Below the pieces are notes generated by a model. It was not told the DNA's origin and made no database searches. It saw nothing but the letters and a program-made list of their open reading frames with translations. Positions 49,723-58,602 of a stretch of DNA of 64,000 nt are shown here, piece by piece. A program made the position numbers and the translations under genes. Source of the stretch: Rhodococcus rhodnii (GTDB taxonomy: Bacteria; Actinomycetota; Actinomycetes; Mycobacteriales; Pseudonocardiaceae); the NCBI GenBank assembly GCA_000720375.1, contig JOAA01000035.1, forward strand, positions 1 to 64,000, in the 5' to 3' direction. Position 1 is the stretch's first letter. The number at the start of each line of letters is the position of its first letter.

Positions 49723-50324
49723 TGGGGTAGTTCCAGGCCGGTCCACTCCAGACAGTTCCAGCCGTCGCCGTTGGCCTCCAGCAGGACGTGACCGGTGTTG
49801 GGCAGCACGCCGACGTTGGCGAGCTGACCGGTCACGTTCTCGGCCAGCCACTCCGCGCCGAGCCGGATCATGCCGCCGTGGCTGACCAAGACGACCAGGC
49901 CGTCGGTGTGCTTGTCCTGGATCAGCCGGACCGCGTCGAGGAACCGCGTGCGGATCTCCGCGCCACTCTCCCCGCCCGGCATCCGGGCGTCCAGGTCGTC
50001 ATTGGTCCAGCGCAGATAGATCTCGAAGAACTCCTTGATCGCGGCTTCGTCGGTGCGGCCTTCCAGATCGCCGACGAACACCTCGTGCACACCTTCGATC
50101 GGCTGCACCTCAAGGCCGTGCGCGGCCGCGATCGGCGCGGCGGTCTCCTGGGCGCGGGTGGCCAGGCTCGCGTAGACGGCCACCGGCGCGTCGGTCAACC
50201 GTGCCGCGAAGTCCGCGGCTTGCTGGTGACCTTCTTCGGTGAGCGGGGCGCCGGGGAGGCTGGTGTCGAGAGCGCGCTGCAGGTTGGACGCGGTCTGGCC
50301 GTGACGGACGAGCAACAACCGCAT
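49716..50324 (-). CDS. Histidine phosphatase family protein
   Basis: A 202-residue phosphoglycerate-mutase-like phosphatase. The phospho-histidine motif LLLVRHGQTASNL is at residues 3-15, PLTEEGHQQA near 32 provides the second core, and the second catalytic His is in LVVLVSHGGMIRLGAEW near 148. ATG at 50324 overlaps the pheA stop by one base (TGATG). The longer frame to 50354 is rejected. In many actinobacteria this gene follows pheA, so a link to a metabolite-phosphate in the same pathway is possible but unproven. The protein ends in a Ser encoded by the palindrome. Confidence 0.88.
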   Translation of the reverse strand: MRLLLVRHGQTASNLQRALDTSLPGAPLTEEGHQQAADFAARLTDAPVAVYASLATRAQETAAPIAAAHGLEVQPIEGVHEVFVGDLEGRTDEAAIKEFFEIYLRWTNDDLDARMPGGESGAEIRTRFLDAVRLIQDKHTDGLVVLVSHGGMIRLGAEWLAENVTGQLANVGVLPNTGHVLLEANGDGWNCLEWTGLELPHS

Positions 50325-51232
50325 CAGAGGCCCTCCCGGACCTTGGCCAGCCACTCGGCGGCGGCCTCGTAGTCGGCGTCGGTCGCCCGGGCAGGAGCGT
50401 CCGACGTGGATTCATCGGCCTTCGGGTACGACCCGAGAAAGCGGACCTGGCGGCTGTTGCGGTGCAGCGCGGCCAGCGCGTCGCCGACCCGCTGCTCCGC
50501 GATGTGCCCGTCGAGATCCAGGTAGAAGCGGTATTCGCCGAACTGCCCCCGCAGCGGCCGGGACTCGATCCTGGTCAGGTTGATCCCGCGCAGCGCCAGT
50601 TCGGACAGCGTGTTGGCCAGCGACCCGGGCTCGTCGTGGGCGATGATCACGGCCAGCGACGTGCGGTCACGGCCAGTCGGCTGCGGCAGGTTGCCCGGCT
50701 TGCGCAGCAGCAGGAACCGGGTGACCGCGGTGTCGACGTCGGCCACGTCGGTCGCCAGCTCGTGCAGCGGGTAGTGCATGACGGCGACAGGCGCGGACAC
50801 GGCCGCGTCGAACTCGCCTTCGTTGACGCGCACTGCCGCGGAAGCCGTCGACGTGGTCGCGACAGGCACCGCGTTGGGCAGGTTCTCGGAAACCCAGTAA
50901 CGAACTTGAGCGAGCGCATGTGGATGGGAGGCAACGGTCTTGACGTCCTCGGCTTTCACGCCGGGACGCGTCAAGATCGAGAACCGGACAGGCAGGATGG
51001 CCTCACCGACCGCGAACAACGGCTCGTCTTCCGCCAAGGAGTCCATAGTCGCGGTCACGGCGCCCTCGACCGAGTTCTCGACCGGCACACACCCGGCGTC
51101 GACCTCGCCCGTGCGCACCGCGGCGAGCACCAACGGGACCGTGTCCACAGCGACGAACTCGGCGTCCCCGAACGTGCGGGCAGCTTGTTCGGTGAAGGTC
51201 CCCCGCGGGCCGAAGTAGGCGATACGTGACAC
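50324..51232 (-). CDS. pheA: Prephenate dehydratase
   Basis: A 302-residue enzyme converting prephenate to phenylpyruvate for phenylalanine synthesis, monofunctional as in actinobacteria. The catalytic domain (residues 1 to about 185) includes IAYFGPRGTFTEQAA at the start, VPVENSVEGAVTATMDSL near 50, SHPHALAQVRYW near 104 and the TRF motif in DTAVTRFLLL near 167. The regulatory ACT domain near residues 190-280 keeps the phenylalanine-binding ESRP in NLTRIESRPLRGQFGEYRFYLDL, so feedback inhibition is expected. It is co-transcribed with the histidine-phosphatase gene. Confidence 0.95.
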   Translation of the reverse strand: MSRIAYFGPRGTFTEQAARTFGDAEFVAVDTVPLVLAAVRTGEVDAGCVPVENSVEGAVTATMDSLAEDEPLFAVGEAILPVRFSILTRPGVKAEDVKTVASHPHALAQVRYWVSENLPNAVPVATTSTASAAVRVNEGEFDAAVSAPVAVMHYPLHELATDVADVDTAVTRFLLLRKPGNLPQPTGRDRTSLAVIIAHDEPGSLANTLSELALRGINLTRIESRPLRGQFGEYRFYLDLDGHIAEQRVGDALAALHRNSRQVRFLGSYPKADESTSDAPARATDADYEAAAEWLAKVREGL

Positions 51233-51284
51233 GGCTCAACCATAGGGCACTTGATGGCGGTTCCCGTGCTGTCCCTGGCCTGAC

Positions 51285-51893
51285 ATGCTGTTGGGCGTGA
51301 CCGCCGAGTCGGAGGCAAGCACCCAGCACTTGTCAGGTTCGTCTTCACCGGAGTTGGTGTTGTGCGCGGTTGAGGAGCCCCTCGCGCACGCTTGGGAGGC
51401 TGCGGCGCGACAGCGCCACGGCATACGCGTGCACCACGGTTCGGTACTCGACGCACCCGTGCAGGCGGTGGTGAGCCCAGCGAACTCGTTTGGCTGGATG
51501 CGTGGCGGGATTGACGCGGTCTACGCGGAGGCGTTCCCCAACATCGAGCAGACGGTGCGTAGCGCCGTGTTGGCGTTCCACGGCGGCGAACTGCCAGTGG
51601 GCGAGGCGTTGATCGTGCCGACGGGCGCGCCCATGCCCGCGTGGCTGATCAGCGCGCCGACGATGCGTGAGCCGGGCCAGTTACTGCCCGAGGACACGGT
51701 TCATCCCTACCTCGCGGCGCGCGGCGCGTTCCGGTTATGGCGGGACGGTCTTCTTGACGACGGAGTGCACATCCGGGACGTCATCCGCACCATCGCGCTG
51801 CCCGGGCTGGGCACCGGCACCGGCGGCGTCTCCCCGGAAACGTGCGCACGTCAGGTGATGGCGGCCTGGGACGAGGTGTTCTCACAGCAGTAG
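51285..51893 (+). CDS. Macro-domain protein
   Basis: A 202-residue ADP-ribose-type macro domain. The core segments are VHHGSVLDAPVQAVVSPANSFGWMRGGIDAVYAEAFPNIEQTV near residues 49-90, ELPVGEALIVPTG near 102, and RTIALPGLGTGTGGVSPETCARQV near 168, the phosphate-loop glycines. Compared with classical Appr-1-P processors (NAAN), the loop reads SPANSFGWM, a variant seen in a bacterial subgroup. ATG at 51285 or GTG at 51297 could start it. It may hydrolyse or bind ADP-ribosyl groups. Its end overlaps the convergent acetyltransferase gene by 12 bp. Confidence 0.85.
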   Translation: MLLGVTAESEASTQHLSGSSSPELVLCAVEEPLAHAWEAAARQRHGIRVHHGSVLDAPVQAVVSPANSFGWMRGGIDAVYAEAFPNIEQTVRSAVLAFHGGELPVGEALIVPTGAPMPAWLISAPTMREPGQLLPEDTVHPYLAARGAFRLWRDGLLDDGVHIRDVIRTIALPGLGTGTGGVSPETCARQVMAAWDEVFSQQ

Positions 51894-52367
51894 TTCGAAC
51901 TCCAGCTCGTCCCTGATCGGGATGCCGTGCTTGCCCGTCAGTGGAATCTCCGGCTTGATCGCCCGCGCGGCCGCGATCGCCCCCGCTCGCAGCTCGCGCA
52001 TGTGGAAGCCACGCCGTTGGTAGAAGCGGATCGCGTCGGTGTTGTCGTTGGTCGTCATCAGGATTATGCGTTCGCAGCCCAGTTCCCTGACGATCGATTT
52101 CATCGCCTCGAGCATCGCCGTGCCGACGCCGCCCTCGGCGACATAAGCGTTGAGCGTGACGAGCTCAGCGGTGTTGCCGTCGACGTAGTACGTGAGCAAA
52201 CCGACAATCTCGCCGTCCTGTGAGGCGACTAACCCGGGTAACGCGGCGGCGTCCATGACGCGGCCATGTCCAATCACAACCCTTGGCGAACCCCAGCTTT
52301 CGGTCAGCAGCTGCGCGATTCTCGGCTGGTCGGCGGCTTCTAGGGGTCGCAGCGTGTACTTCGTCAC
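51882..52367 (-). CDS. GNAT-family N-acetyltransferase
   Basis: A 161-residue acetyltransferase. The acetyl-CoA-binding motif A is represented by LVTLNAYVAEGGVGTAMLEAMKSIVRELGCERIIL near residues 70-104 (Q/RxxGxG/A form: EGGVGTA). NTDAIRFYQRRGFHMRELRAGA near 108 is the motif-B tail. The substrate is unknown. It is convergent with the macro-domain gene and divergent from coaA by 69 bp. Confidence 0.87.
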   Translation of the reverse strand: MTKYTLRPLEAADQPRIAQLLTESWGSPRVVIGHGRVMDAAALPGLVASQDGEIVGLLTYYVDGNTAELVTLNAYVAEGGVGTAMLEAMKSIVRELGCERIILMTTNDNTDAIRFYQRRGFHMRELRAGAIAAARAIKPEIPLTGKHGIPIRDELEFELLL

Positions 52368-52436
52368 AGCGCGAGCTTGCCAGTCACCACCTACCGTTAA
52401 CTACGAGTTTTCCCTGCCTCGGCGAGGAGTGGCGCG

Positions 52437-53360
52437 ATGGCGCGCGTGCGTGACCTGACCCCGTATGTGGAATTGCATCGGGAGCAGTGGCGAGAGCTGC
52501 GCAAATCAACGCCGCTGCCGCTGTCCGCCGGTGATCTGACCCGGCTGCGTGGTCTGAACGACCCGGTCGACCTCAGTGAGGTCGCCGAGGTCTACCTGCC
52601 GCTGTCGCGGCTGATCAACCTGCAGGTCCAGGCCCGGCAGCGACTGTCCGACGCGACCGCGACCTTCCTGGGCGAATCGGAGAAGGTGCCGTTCATCATC
52701 GGCGTCGCGGGCAGTGTCGCGGTCGGCAAGTCGACGACGGCCCGTGTGTTGCGGGCGCTGCTGGCGCGGTGGCCGGATCACCCGAGGGTCGAACTCGTCA
52801 CCACGGACGGGTTTCTGTGGCCGCGTGCCGAGTTGCTGCGCCGCGGCATCATGCACCGCAAGGGTTTCCCGGAAAGCTACGACCGCAGGGCGCTGCTGCG
52901 GTTCGTCTCGGAGATCAAGTCCGGCGCGCCCGAGGTGCACGCGCCGATCTACTCGCACCTGCTCTACGACATCGTGCCCGGTGAGGAGCAGGTCATCCGG
53001 CGGCCGGACATCCTGATCGTGGAAGGCCTGAACGTGCTGCAGCCAGGGCCGAGGCTGACCGTGGCCGACCTTTTCGACTTCTCGATCTTCGTGGACGCGC
53101 ACACCGAGGACGTCGCGCGCTGGTACGTCGAGCGGTTCCTGACGCTGCGGCACACCGCGTTCGCCAACCCGGAGTCGCACTTCCACCACTACGCCTCGCT
53201 GAGCGACGACGAAGCACGGCGCGAGGCGATGCAGCTGTGGAACGGGATCAACGAGCCGAACCTGATCCAGAACATCCTGCCGACCCGCCCGCGCGCCACC
53301 CTGGTCCTGCGAAAAGGCCCGGATCACAACGTATGCCGGGTTCGGCTCCGTAAGCTCTAG
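52437..53360 (+). CDS. coaA: Pantothenate kinase, type I
   Basis: A 307-residue kinase for the first step of coenzyme A synthesis. The N-terminal [12 protein letters not shown] is typical, and the Walker A motif is [20 protein letters not shown] near residues 87-106. Substrate and regulatory segments are [29 protein letters not shown] near 121-149, [26 protein letters not shown] near 178-203, and the C-terminal [28 protein letters not shown]. The devR-like gene follows after 2 bp, so they are probably co-transcribed. Confidence 0.96.
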   Translation: MARVRDLTPYVELHREQWRELRKSTPLPLSAGDLTRLRGLNDPVDLSEVAEVYLPLSRLINLQVQARQRLSDATATFLGESEKVPFIIGVAGSVAVGKSTTARVLRALLARWPDHPRVELVTTDGFLWPRAELLRRGIMHRKGFPESYDRRALLRFVSEIKSGAPEVHAPIYSHLLYDIVPGEEQVIRRPDILIVEGLNVLQPGPRLTVADLFDFSIFVDAHTEDVARWYVERFLTLRHTAFANPESHFHHYASLSDDEARREAMQLWNGINEPNLIQNILPTRPRATLVLRKGPDHNVCRVRLRKL

Positions 53361-53362
53361 GT

Positions 53363-53998
53363 ATGACCGTCCGGTTGCTGCTCGTCGACGACCACGAAGT
53401 CGTCCGGCGAGGGCTGCGCGACCTGTTGAACGGCGAGAAGGACATCGAGGTCGTCGCCGAAGCGGGCACAGTCGGCGAGGCGCTCGTACGAGCCACCGCC
53501 AGCAAGCCCGACGTCGCGATCGTCGACGTGCGCCTGCCCGACGGCAACGGCGTCGAGCTGTGCCGGACGCTGCGCTCGTTGCCCGACGGCCCGCGTTGTC
53601 TCGTGCTCACGGCGTTCGACGACGAGGAGGCCTTGGTCGGCGCGATCATGGCCGGAGCGTCGGGTTATCTGCTCAAGCAAGTCCGTGGGCACGACCTGGT
53701 GACGGCCGTGCACGAGGTTGCCGCAGGACGGTCCCTGCTCGATCCCGTCACGACCGCGCGCGTGCTCGACCGTATGCGCCGGGCCGCCGATTCGGACGAG
53801 CTGAACACGTTGACCGAGCGCGAACGCAAGGTCCTCGAGTTGATCGGCGAAGGCCTGACCAACCGGCAGATCGCCGAGCGGCTGTTCCTGGCCGAGAAGA
53901 CCGTGAAGAACTACGTGACCTCGGTACTGGCCAAGCTCGGCATGGAACGCCGCACGCAGGCGGCAGCCTGGGTGGCCCGCCGCTCAACGGGGCGTTAG
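53363..53998 (+). CDS. devR: DevR/DosR-type response regulator
   Basis: A 211-residue NarL-family response regulator. The receiver has DDHEVVRRGLRDLL near residue 9, phosphorylated Asp in VAIVDVRLPDGNGVELCR near 54, and Lys in GASGYLLKQVRGHDL. The LuxR domain has LTERERKVLELIGEGLTNRQIAERLFLAEKTVKNYVTSVLAKLGMERRTQAA, nearly the DevR DNA-binding sequence, including the K-x-x-K-N-Y recognition helix. DevR governs hypoxia and redox dormancy programmes in mycobacteria. Here its gene faces the devS-like kinase, which lies after the cyd operon on the opposite strand, with their ends overlapping by 15 bp. Confidence 0.88.
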   Translation: MTVRLLLVDDHEVVRRGLRDLLNGEKDIEVVAEAGTVGEALVRATASKPDVAIVDVRLPDGNGVELCRTLRSLPDGPRCLVLTAFDDEEALVGAIMAGASGYLLKQVRGHDLVTAVHEVAAGRSLLDPVTTARVLDRMRRAADSDELNTLTERERKVLELIGEGLTNRQIAERLFLAEKTVKNYVTSVLAKLGMERRTQAAAWVARRSTGR

Positions 53999-55117
53999 CG
54001 GCACCTTCCAGGTCACCGTCGTACCCGTGCGGGCACTGGACCTGACCTCACAGTCCCCACCGGCTTGCTCGGCACGTTCCCGCAGGTGGTTGAGCCCCCG
54101 CTGGGTCACGCCCGGCGGGATGCCGCAGCCGTTGTCGACCACGTGCAGTTCGAGGTCGTACGGGGTGACCTTGAGCTGGACCCGGACACTGCTCGCGCCG
54201 GAATGCCGGACCACATTGGAGAGTGCCTCCCTGAGCGCGGCCCTGGTGTGGTCGGCCACCTCAGCGGGAACGGATTTCGGCTCACCGACGATGTCCAGGC
54301 GCGGGGTGAACCCGAGCAGCTCACCGGCGGTCGCGACCTCGGACCGGACAGTTTCAGCCAGATCCATCGGCTCGGTCGGATCGGGGTTGAGCAAGGCCCG
54401 GACCGTGCCCCGGATCTCCGCGATCGTCGCGTCCAACTGATCGACGGCATCGGCAAGCCGCGCGGCGTCCGCCTTGGCCAGCCGCTTGGCCGGCCTGCGC
54501 ACCAGCAGGTCCAACTGCATGCCGGCGCCGTAGAGCCGCTGGACGATCACGTCATGCAGGTTGCGGGCGATCTTCTCGCGCTCTTCGAGGACCGCCACCC
54601 GTTGCCGTGCGTTCGATCCCTCGGCCAACACGAGCACGAGCCCAGCCTGCGCCGCGAACGCCGTCAGGACTTCGACTGTCGGAGGCGTAAACGGTTGCGC
54701 GCCCTTCTTCCGGTAGACGGTCAGCGCGCCGAGCCTTCGTTCCCTCGTGCCGAAGGGAGCCGCCGCGAAGGGCCCGAACCCCCAGAGCTCCTTCGGGACG
54801 AACGGCGAGGTCCGCGGGTCCGTGGTGACGTCGTCGACGACCATCGGGATCCCACTGCGCGCGACCCTCGCGGCCGACGACCGCGTGGAGAGCACCAAGC
54901 CAACCGGGTCCTCGAGGATGGTGTTGCCGTGCGCGGCCTCGACCGTGAGCCGCCCGTCCTCCCCGCGCGCCATCACCAACCCGAGATCGGCCTCGGCCAA
55001 CTCGGCGGCGACCTCGACGACCATGGCAAGGACGGCCTCGGGCTCCTCGCCGGAGAGCACAGCCGTGGCGATCTCGGTGGACGCGGTCAAGGCCCGCGCG
55101 GCCAATGTCGGATCCAT
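53984..55117 (-). CDS. DevS-like GAF-domain sensor histidine kinase
   Basis: A soluble two-component kinase of about 377 residues from ATG at 55117; a TTG four codons upstream is possible. One GAF domain (residues about 20-165) contains LSTRSSAARVARSGIPMVVDDVTTDP and GPFAAAPFGTRERRLGALTVYRKKG. The HisKA_3 region follows with EEREKIARNLHDVIVQRLYGAGMQL (phospho-His near residue 191). The ATPase domain has EALSNVVRHSGAS and VDNGCGIPPGV. Mycobacterial DevS/DosT have two GAF domains, the first binding heme. This protein has one, so heme sensing cannot be assumed. The gene follows cydDC with a 14-bp gap, suggesting co-transcription with the cytochrome bd genes. Confidence 0.85.
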   Translation of the reverse strand: MDPTLAARALTASTEIATAVLSGEEPEAVLAMVVEVAAELAEADLGLVMARGEDGRLTVEAAHGNTILEDPVGLVLSTRSSAARVARSGIPMVVDDVTTDPRTSPFVPKELWGFGPFAAAPFGTRERRLGALTVYRKKGAQPFTPPTVEVLTAFAAQAGLVLVLAEGSNARQRVAVLEEREKIARNLHDVIVQRLYGAGMQLDLLVRRPAKRLAKADAARLADAVDQLDATIAEIRGTVRALLNPDPTEPMDLAETVRSEVATAGELLGFTPRLDIVGEPKSVPAEVADHTRAALREALSNVVRHSGASSVRVQLKVTPYDLELHVVDNGCGIPPGVTQRGLNHLRERAEQAGGDCEVRSSARTGTTVTWKVPLTPR

Positions 55118-55131
55118 AATCGTCAACAAGG

Positions 55132-58100
55132 CTATGCCACCCGGCCCGCGTCGACCCGGATCACCATGTCCGCCTCGGCCGCTTCCTCGGGCCGATGCGT
55201 GACGTGCACCAACGTCCTCCCTTTGAGGTTCTGCGCCAAACCGCTCAGGACCGTCTTGGCCGTCGGTACATCGAGGTGAGCCGTCGGCTCGTCGAGGATG
55301 ACGAGGTCGGCCTGTGGCGCGGCGAGAAGGGCGCGGGCGAGGGCCAACCGGTCCGCTTCACCACCCGAGACCATGCCGACAAGGTTGTCGAGCCGGTCCG
55401 TCCAGTGCGCCAGGCCCGCGTCGGCCAGTGCCTGCTTGAGGAGTTCGTCGCTGGCGTCCGGGGATCCGAGGCGGAGGTTCTCCCGGATCGTCGTGGAGAC
55501 GAGTTGCGGCTCTTGCGGGCACCAGGCGACTTTGTCCGGGACTTCGGCCGTGCCCTTCTCCGCTGGCAGGAAGCCGAGCATGAGGGCAAGGAGGGTGGAT
55601 TTGCCCGCGCCCGAGGGGCCGACGATGGCCACGTGGCTGCCCGCCGGGATGGTGAGCGTGACGTCTTTCAGACTCGGCTCGGCCGCTCCCGGCCACCGGA
55701 CATCCACCCCCTCAAGACTCACGGCCGCCCTGGTCGCGCCCGGCTTCTGTCGCACGAACGGACCGTTGCCTCCAACTAGTTGTCCACAACCCACGGAAAC
55801 CCCCCTTGACCAGCCGTTATCCCGATAGAATGGGTCCGGGGTCGCCCCCCTGGGAGTGGCGGGGGCTACCTGGGGACGGGATGGGTTTGGCAGTTCAGCT
55901 GCTTGGGGGCCGGAGGGGGACGGCGGTTCAGGCGTTTTGGGCTGGGGTGGGTGTGGCGGCTCAGCTTCCTCGGGGCGTGGCGGCTCAGTTTCCTGGGCGC
56001 CTGACGGTTCAGCTTCCTCGGGGCGTGGCGGTTCGGCTTCCTGGGCGCCTGGCGATTCGGCTTCCTGGTGGCGTGGCGATTCAGGCGTCTTGGGTTGGGA
56101 TGCCGCTGGGATTGAGTGGGCTCGGGCGTAGGCGGCTTTGAGGGCGTCCCTGTGCTGGAGCGCCGGCGGGAGCAGCGCGAGTACCTCCGCCAGAGCCAAC
56201 GGCACCAACGCCAGGACCGGATTTCCTGTTGTGGCACCGTAAGCTGCCGCCAGCCCGGTAGCCAGGGTGATCACGGCGGTCGCGGCTCCCGCACCAAATG
56301 CTTGCTTCCGCGTACGTCGAGCCAGATCAGAGTCGACGCGAGCGAGAGCGACCCGTTTCTCTTGTGCAGCACCGAAAACGATGAGCTCGGGCGCGGCCTC
56401 CAGCAGCGTGAGCACACCTGCTGCGACACCGCGCCGGCCCTCCGCGAGAGCGGTCGTGGCGCGACGCTCCAAGAACCTGGCGAGCAACGGCGCACCGACA
56501 CCGCCAAGCAGCACGGCGCCCACAAGGACAAGACCAGCCGTCGGAGACAGAACGGCCTGAACACCAACGGCCACAGTGCACACAACCGCAGCGATGATCG
56601 GCGGTACGAGGACCCGCGGGGTCAGGTCGCGGACGGTGTCGACGTCATCGACGAGTCGTTGCAAACCCTCGCCGCGTGCCAAGCCGGCGGTGCGGGCGGG
56701 GCCGAGAGCGACCAACCGCTCCCATAGCGACACCCGCAATTCGGCGGCCCGCCTGAAAGCGGCGTCGTGCGTGACGAGGCGTTCGAGGTAGCGCAACCCG
56801 GCACGCGCCAAACCGAAAGTCCGGACGCCGACGATGGCGACGGTCAGAGTCAGGATGGGTGGTTGTTCGGCGGCTCGTGCGATCAGCCACGCAGACACCG
56901 CTGTCAAAGCGACGCCGCTCGCGAGGGCCAACGCACCGACCAACGCGCCGAGTAGCTCTCGCCGAGTCATCCTTACGCGGGCACCTTTGCCGGACTCGCC
57001 TGACACCGACGTAGGAACAGCCGCAACGGGCACGGATTCCTCAGTCAGCTTGACTTCGCGGTGCGTTGCCAACAGTACCGCCACGCCATCGTTCGCGAAG
57101 TCGTACACCGACCGCATCACGTGGCTGGCGGTGGCGGCGTCCAGATGGGCGGTGGGCTCGTCGAGCAGTAGGACTCGGGCACCGCGGTTGACGCGCAAGA
57201 ACGCTCTGGAAAGAGCGATCCTTTGACGCTCCCCTGTGGACAGTTCGATGATCTTGCGGTCCAGCAAGTGTTCAGCCGCCGCCAATGAAGCCGCCGCGCG
57301 CATCTCCTCCACAGTGGGCGGCACATTGCGGTCGCTCACCGCGAGCCGAAGCTCCTCCATCATTGTGACGCCCGCGAAGGCGGGGCGCTGTGGCACCCAG
57401 GCAACGATCCGCCGCCAGGCCGAGAGATCCGAAGCGCCGACCACAACGGACCCCGAAGACACAGGGACAAAACCCAACAGAGCAGCGATTGTTGTCGACT
57501 TGCCGCCGCCACTTGGCTGCGAGAGCCGCACGATCTCGCCTGGCCGCAGCGTGAACGACACTCCGTCCGGCGCGAATCCGTCCCGTCGGGCCACCCGCAG
57601 ATCCGACACTCTGGCCACGACGTCCGACGAGAACTGCAAAGAAGAAGGCACCGAACCGGAAAGTGCATGCACGCGGCGGATTGCCTCGATACCGTCCTCG
57701 CTGGCGTGGTGCGCCGCGCCGGCCGCGCGCAGCGGGAAGTAGCACTCCGGCGCCAGGATCAGCACGAACAGTCCGACGAGCAGCGTCATGTCGCCGGAGA
57801 CCAGCCGGACGCCGATGATCACCGCGACGACCGCGACCGACAGTGTCGCGATCAGCTCGAGCGCCAACGATGAGGCGAACGCCGTCCGCAAGGTCGTCAT
57901 GGTCGCGCGGCGATGCCGTTCGGAAACGCGGCGGACCGCCTCGGCTTGGGTCGCGGCACGCCGGAAAGCCGTCAGTACGGGCAACGCCCGGACCATTTCG
58001 AGCAAATGCGCGGACAACCGCGCCGTGGCGTCCGCCGACTCGGCCACCTTTGACGCGGTGTGCTTTCCGATCAGAATCGCGAACAACGGCACCAGGGGCA

Positions 58101-58602
58101 CCGTCACCGCGATCACGACCGCTGCGGGCCAGTCGACGAACAGGATTGCCGCGCCCACCGAAATCGGCACGACGGCCGCGGTTACCAAGGCCGGCAGGTA
58201 GACCGTGAAGTACGCGTCGAGGGCGTCCAATCCCTTGGTGACGAGCACGGTCAATGAGGCTGGACCGTGCGCGGAAATCCACTCCGGTCCGCGGGCCAAG
58301 GACGTGTCCAGGACCTGCGCCCGCAATTCCTCTTTCGCTCCGGCTGCCGCGCGGGCGGCGACGACCTGCGTTGCCCAGTTCAACAATGCGCGCGCGATAA
58401 CGGATCCGACGAGTACGACGAGCAATCCATGCCCGGTCACCACCGAAGCGAGCGACCACGCCTGGGCGACGAGAGCCACCGCCGACAGGAAAGCAAGGAC
58501 GAAACACAGGGCCAAAGCCCGGCGCGCTGATGCTGGCAACGCGCCGAGCGGGCCCCTCCCCAACCGGTCCTGGGCGGGATTACGCCGGCCGGGAGAGCTC
58601 AT
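55132..58602 (-). CDS. cydDC: Fused CydDC thiol-reductant ABC exporter
   Basis: A 1156-residue fusion of CydD (residues about 1-570) and CydC (from about 575), needed to assemble cytochrome bd. Each half has six membrane helices and an ATPase. The first ATPase has LSQPSGGGKSTTIA (Walker A with Gln in place of the first Gly, near 362), LSTGERQRIALSRAFL and LLLDEPTAHLD. The second has VAIVGPSGAGKSTLLAL near 995, VSGGEADRLALARAL and VILDEPTAHLD. Between the CydC membrane and ATPase domains is an unusual linker of about 125 residues: degenerate Pro/Glu-rich repeats of about nine residues (PRPEEAEPP and variants), then TPDPFYRDNGWSRG, which is the translated DnaA-box repeat. It starts ATG at 58602, overlapping cydB by 4 bp. 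Confidence 0.9.
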   Translation of the reverse strand: MSSPGRRNPAQDRLGRGPLGALPASARRALALCFVLAFLSAVALVAQAWSLASVVTGHGLLVVLVGSVIARALLNWATQVVAARAAAGAKEELRAQVLDTSLARGPEWISAHGPASLTVLVTKGLDALDAYFTVYLPALVTAAVVPISVGAAILFVDWPAAVVIAVTVPLVPLFAILIGKHTASKVAESADATARLSAHLLEMVRALPVLTAFRRAATQAEAVRRVSERHRRATMTTLRTAFASSLALELIATLSVAVVAVIIGVRLVSGDMTLLVGLFVLILAPECYFPLRAAGAAHHASEDGIEAIRRVHALSGSVPSSLQFSSDVVARVSDLRVARRDGFAPDGVSFTLRPGEIVRLSQPSGGGKSTTIAALLGFVPVSSGSVVVGASDLSAWRRIVAWVPQRPAFAGVTMMEELRLAVSDRNVPPTVEEMRAAASLAAAEHLLDRKIIELSTGERQRIALSRAFLRVNRGARVLLLDEPTAHLDAATASHVMRSVYDFANDGVAVLLATHREVKLTEESVPVAAVPTSVSGESGKGARVRMTRRELLGALVGALALASGVALTAVSAWLIARAAEQPPILTLTVAIVGVRTFGLARAGLRYLERLVTHDAAFRRAAELRVSLWERLVALGPARTAGLARGEGLQRLVDDVDTVRDLTPRVLVPPIIAAVVCTVAVGVQAVLSPTAGLVLVGAVLLGGVGAPLLARFLERRATTALAEGRRGVAAGVLTLLEAAPELIVFGAAQEKRVALARVDSDLARRTRKQAFGAGAATAVITLATGLAAAYGATTGNPVLALVPLALAEVLALLPPALQHRDALKAAYARAHSIPAASQPKTPESPRHQEAESPGAQEAEPPRPEEAEPSGAQETEPPRPEEAEPPHPPQPKTPEPPSPSGPQAAELPNPSRPQVAPATPRGATPDPFYRDNGWSRGVSVGCGQLVGGNGPFVRQKPGATRAAVSLEGVDVRWPGAAEPSLKDVTLTIPAGSHVAIVGPSGAGKSTLLALMLGFLPAEKGTAEVPDKVAWCPQEPQLVSTTIRENLRLGSPDASDELLKQALADAGLAHWTDRLDNLVGMVSGGEADRLALARALLAAPQADLVILDEPTAHLDVPTAKTVLSGLAQNLKGRTLVHVTHRPEEAAEADMVIRVDAGRVA
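55745..55880 (-). repeat. Dispersed DnaA-box repeat, copy 3, inside cydDC
   Basis: Inverted relative to copies 1 and 2. On the minus strand it reads GACCCCGGACCCATTCTATC, GGATAACGGCTGGTCAAGG, GGGTTGTGGACAACTAG (box at 55780-55789) and AACGGTCCGTTCG. It is in frame with cydDC and encodes part of the CydC linker. Confidence 0.78.
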
